From: JASJBU01 sp965372385
Lineage (GTDB): Bacteria; Pseudomonadota; Gammaproteobacteria; Chromatiales; Chromatiaceae
Direction: 5' to 3'
DNA: 6,669 nucleotides
NCBI GenBank assembly: GCA_965372385.1
Contig: CBDVCD010000193.1
Coordinates: 1-6,669, forward strand
Shown here: one piece after another, positions 6,054-6,669 of the stretch
Layout: each line of letters begins with the position of its first letter
How positions within the stretch are numbered: position 1 is the stretch's first letter
Position numbers and translations under genes: made by a program
Notes under the pieces: model-generated
Databases searched by the model: none
Told to the model about the DNA's origin: nothing
The model's input: only the letters and a program-made list of their open reading frames with translations

Positions 6054-6380
6054 ATGCGACACTCTCTTCATCCAACCCACTGCTTCAATGTTGAAATTGA
6101 ACAGCAGGGGCAGGCAATCACCCAGGCCATGGCGCGCAATATCTCACTGGAGGGCATGCTGCTCGAATCGAACTCGGCCCGCCAGCAGACGGGGGCGAAG
6201 ATTCAGCTGGCCTGCCTGGTGAATGACATCAACTGGCACATCGACGCCACCGTGATCCACGCCAACTCGACTGGACTGGGGGTCAAGTTCAACCAACCCC
6301 AGCCCCGCCTGGTAAAAGCCCTCACCGCCAAGTTGGAGAGCCAGACCCAACCCATCTCCGGTCGATTCTCGCTTGCATGA
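6054..6380 (+). CDS. Small single-domain PilZ-like protein
   Basis: A 108-residue cytoplasmic protein without signal or membrane segment. The hallmark second half of the PilZ signature is present: NISLEG at 29-34 (D/NxSxxG) and GLGVKF at 74-79, with beta-rich spacing between them as in PilZ domains, which usually bind cyclic di-GMP and control motility, pili or polysaccharide. The N-terminal RxxxR motif is not intact: the start reads MRHSLHPTHCF, with His6 or Thr8 where the second arginine should be. Ligand binding is therefore uncertain, and it may be a non-binding PilZ like the type IV pilus protein PilZ. An in-frame TAG at 6042-6044 excludes a longer N-terminus. The ribosome site is modest (AGG at 6043-6045). 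It follows rdgB by 201 bp and is followed by a strong hairpin, so it is probably its own transcription unit. Confidence 0.75.
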   Translation: MRHSLHPTHCFNVEIEQQGQAITQAMARNISLEGMLLESNSARQQTGAKIQLACLVNDINWHIDATVIHANSTGLGVKFNQPQPRLVKALTAKLESQTQPISGRFSLA

Positions 6381-6384
6381 ACCC

Positions 6385-6417
6385 AGTACTCCGCCAAGGT
6401 TGTCTTGATGGAGTACT
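6385..6417 (+). terminator. Long hairpin just after the PilZ-like gene
   Basis: Starting 4 bp after the stop codon, AGTACTCC (6385-6392) pairs perfectly with GGAGTACT (6410-6417). An inner CAAG (6395-6398) pairs with CTTG (6404-6407) around loop GTTGT, giving one long stem with a small internal mismatch. Position and strength suggest a transcript end, but no T-tract follows, so it may be a mRNA-stabilising or Rho-assisted site. Confidence 0.5.
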
Positions 6418-6432
6418 AGCAAGTCTTCGCCT

Positions 6433-6461
6433 CAGACCGTCGAGTCATGAGTCGCTATAAT
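6433..6461 (+). promoter_or_regulatory. Candidate sigma-70 promoter with perfect -10 box
   Basis: TATAAT at 6456-6461 is a perfect -10 hexamer. With an exact 17-bp spacer, CAGACC at 6433-6438 keeps the central GAC of TTGACA (three of six matches). It lies after the PilZ-gene hairpin and points right, out of the window, with a start expected near 6468. It could serve the next gene or a small RNA. Confidence 0.4.
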
Positions 6462-6488
6462 CCTATCTTGATACGTAAGATTGCCTCA

Positions 6489-6512
6489 CACGGAGGCACG
6501 GAGACACAGAGA
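6489..6512. repeat. Three tandem CACGGAG-type octamers
   Basis: CACGGAGG, CACGGAGA and CACAGAGA follow each other without gaps. Similar CACGGAG/CACAGAG strings, read on the other strand as CTCTGTG...CTCCGTG, recur between genes in many proteobacterial genomes as far as I recall. This copy is probably one of a dispersed intergenic repeat family of unknown function. Confidence 0.5.
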
Positions 6513-6537
6513 AGAATAAAGAGATCATGTACCTACT

Positions 6538-6558
6538 TGGCAGGGATTGCTCCTGCCA
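6538..6558. repeat. Inverted repeat, 7-bp perfect stem
   Basis: TGGCAGG (6538-6544) pairs with CCTGCCA (6552-6558) across a 7-nt loop. It lacks a GTAG head and a following T-run, so it is neither a typical REP nor a clear terminator. Confidence 0.4.
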
Positions 6559-6616
6559 TCCTTCTGCATTTCCTCCATATATGGACCCACCCCGATTGCA
6601 AGACATTTGATCAACG

Positions 6617-6644
6617 ATGTGAGAGAAAATCATTGCTCTCATAT
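6617..6644. repeat. Inverted repeat, 9-bp stem with one G-U pair
   Basis: ATGTGAGAG (6617-6625) pairs with CTCTCATAT (6636-6644) around a 10-nt A-rich loop; one position is a G-U wobble in RNA. It lies near the right edge and may be an operator or leader structure for a gene beyond the window. Confidence 0.35.
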
Positions 6645-6669
6645 ATCCGGCCTGTTTCTGGAAGGTTTT

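Larger units (their letters stand above)
6418..6669. other. Non-coding right end with repeats
   Basis: About 250 bp with no gene I can support. The segment holds the candidate promoter, the octamer repeats and two inverted repeats listed separately. Two frames are open to the window edge, plus strand from ATG 6447 and minus strand ending at a stop at 6463-6465, but both read through the octamer repeats and have no recognisable motif. It is less G+C-rich than the adjoining genes by eye. Confidence 0.6.

Noticed and set aside
6447..6669. Plus-strand open frame of 74 codons running off the right edge
   Set aside because: It starts inside the candidate promoter, reads through the CACGGAG repeats, has no ribosome site and no recognisable motif. 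A chance open frame is plausible; the sequence to the right would settle it.
6463..6669. Minus-strand open frame of 68 codons entering from the right edge
   Set aside because: It overlaps the plus-strand open frame, ends just past the octamer repeats and shows no family motif. It could be the tail of a real gene, but nothing here supports that.

Overview
The window reads as a chromosomal segment of a gammaproteobacterium. The core gene set (gmk, yicC, rph, rdgB) and its local order resemble the yicC/rph and gmk neighbourhoods of Escherichia and Pseudomonas, and the proteins are closest in my memory to gammaproteobacterial forms (for example the SAPSGAGK P-loop of Gmk and the MIRSMTA start of YicC). 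GTAG-headed palindromes and CACGGAG repeats suggest a repeat-rich environmental lineage, perhaps a sulfur-oxidising one; that is a guess, not something the sequence proves.

Left part (1-2478, all minus strand): yicC, an M48-family metalloprotease lipoprotein gene and gmk are read right to left. yicC and the protease gene are 35 bp apart. The protease gene and gmk are separated by 157 bp that hold a textbook inverted pair of REP palindromes (a BIME).

Middle part (2638-5852, all plus strand): a 159-bp divergent intergenic region with a perfect 15-bp palindrome separates yicC from a rightward gene run. A kinase-only Ser/Thr protein kinase overlaps a PP2C phosphatase gene by 4 bp. RNase PH follows 8 bp later, then the RdgB-type nucleotide-pool cleaning pyrophosphatase after a 73-bp gap containing a perfect hairpin. 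The kinase/phosphatase pair therefore sits between two RNA-metabolism genes (yicC and rph) and is the main accessory module of the window.

Right part (5853-6669): a 201-bp gap with five successive short hairpins precedes a small single-domain PilZ-like protein whose N-terminal c-di-GMP-binding arginine motif looks degraded. After a strong hairpin that probably ends this gene, about 250 bp hold no convincing gene: they contain a promoter-like site with a perfect TATAAT, three tandem CACGGAG-type octamers and two further inverted repeats.

No IS element, CRISPR array, tRNA or rRNA was seen. The most unusual signals are the coupled kinase/phosphatase pair, the REP pair, the structured leader of the PilZ gene and the PilZ protein itself.
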